This document shows positions 63,704 to 64,000 of a stretch of 64,000 bases of DNA, one piece after another. The notes below the pieces were generated by a model. The model worked only from the letters and a program-made list of their open reading frames with translations. It was not told where the DNA came from and made no database searches. Every line of letters begins with the position of its first letter. Within the stretch, counting starts at the first letter, position 1. Source of the stretch: Firmicutes bacterium ADurb.Bin153. GTDB lineage: Bacteria > Bacillota > DTU025 > MWDF01. Made by a program: the position numbers and the translations under genes. The stretch covers positions 1-64,000 of the forward strand of contig MWDF01000002.1 in assembly GCA_002070415.1 (NCBI GenBank), in the 5' to 3' direction.

Positions 63704-64000
63704 TCATTCCTCCCATTTTATCTCTATCGAGTAATCTTTGGAGGCCGGCTCCTTGGAAACGCTTACAAGCAGGTAGTACTTGCCCGGTTCCAGGTCGTAG
63801 TTGATTGAGACGTTATCCCTGCCGACCCTCTTAGTAGCCTTGATTATGCTGTCCCCGTTCTCGTCCAGCAGCTCGATCTCCGCGTCAAGCCCCATGGCTA
63901 CGAGATTGATCTTCACCATCCCGAACTCTTTTACCGAGAACGCGAAGTAGTCCCTGTCCTCCGTCCCTGAAACCTTGCCGATTATCGTACCCGAGGCCTT
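63704..64000 (-). CDS. C-terminal part of a protein with a PPC (pre-peptidase C-terminal) domain
   Basis: The gene enters from the right edge; 98 codons and the stop are visible. The pattern VSGTEDRDYFAFSVKEFG, then AEIELLDENGDSI and LEPGKYYLLVSV, is that of a bacterial PPC beta-sandwich, found at the end of secreted proteases and other exported proteins. The N-terminal part that would show the main function is outside the window. An internal ATG at 63919 is not a start. Confidence 0.7.
   Translation of the reverse strand, partial: KASGTIIGKVSGTEDRDYFAFSVKEFGMVKINLVAMGLDAEIELLDENGDSIIKATKRVGRDNVSINYDLEPGKYYLLVSVSKEPASKDYSIEIKWEE

Overview
The window (about 55% G+C by eye) is bacterial chromosome with densely packed operons. 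Arg is mostly AGG and Ile is often ATA, and strong GGAGG Shine-Dalgarno sites sit before ATG, GTG and many TTG starts. Gene content and order (yvcK-whiA-gapA-pgk-tpiA-eno, then secG, smpB and ssrA; GlgC with GlgD; PepF, PepT) resemble Bacillota or a neighbouring deep lineage such as Thermotogota. The two ABC solute-binding proteins and the amylase have ordinary signal peptides without a lipobox cysteine, which hints at a diderm cell with a periplasm. This placement is inference; there is no rRNA gene here.

Layout. 1-2.7 kb: envelope or secreted proteins (TPR/TatT-like, molybdopterin-fold protein, Ig-like secreted protein). 2.9-6.7 kb: a CDF-fold membrane protein without its metal ligands, a ROK kinase and phosphoglucomutase. 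6.8-20.1 kb, minus strand: one glycogen operon (amylase-MalQ fusion, glgB, glgP, glgC, glgD, glgA, pgi). 20.2-26.1 kb: maltodextrin ABC importer with a divergent, operator-rich control region, and a secreted alpha-amylase. Together these genes import, degrade, store and remobilise alpha-glucans and feed glucose phosphates to glycolysis. 26.2-36.6 kb: flavin-binding protein, aminotransferase, MATE pump, PepF, DRG-like GTPase, PepT, a radical SAM protein, and a small ABC-2 system with a HAD phosphatase. 36.6-44.6 kb, minus strand: a heterodimeric ABC exporter and an oligopeptide importer whose oppC is frameshifted.

44.8-47.3 kb is a gene-poor decay zone with a broken apbE, an intact FMN-binding protein that would be its substrate, and two copies of a promoter/leader element. 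47.4-57.5 kb is the conserved core: an RsmC-like methylase, a RapZ C-domain/YvcK fusion, WhiA, the glycolytic genes (no phosphoglycerate mutase), SecG, an HD protein, SmpB and tmRNA. 57.6-60.6 kb: a serine hydrolase, a poorly coding stretch with a 15-bp inverted repeat, and a MarR-regulated membrane protein. 61-63.6 kb: a CDP-alcohol phosphatidyltransferase, an acyl carrier protein fused to an alpha-oxoamine synthase, and an ArsR-type regulator, possibly a sphingolipid-like or amino-ketone lipid pathway. The right edge cuts a PPC-domain protein.

The best leads for something undescribed are the RapZ-C/YvcK fusion (48.0-49.4 kb) and the ACP-oxoamine synthase locus (61.0-63.6 kb). Secondary leads are the repeated leader (44.8 and 47.3 kb), the CDF-like protein without metal ligands, and the precisely placed operators.
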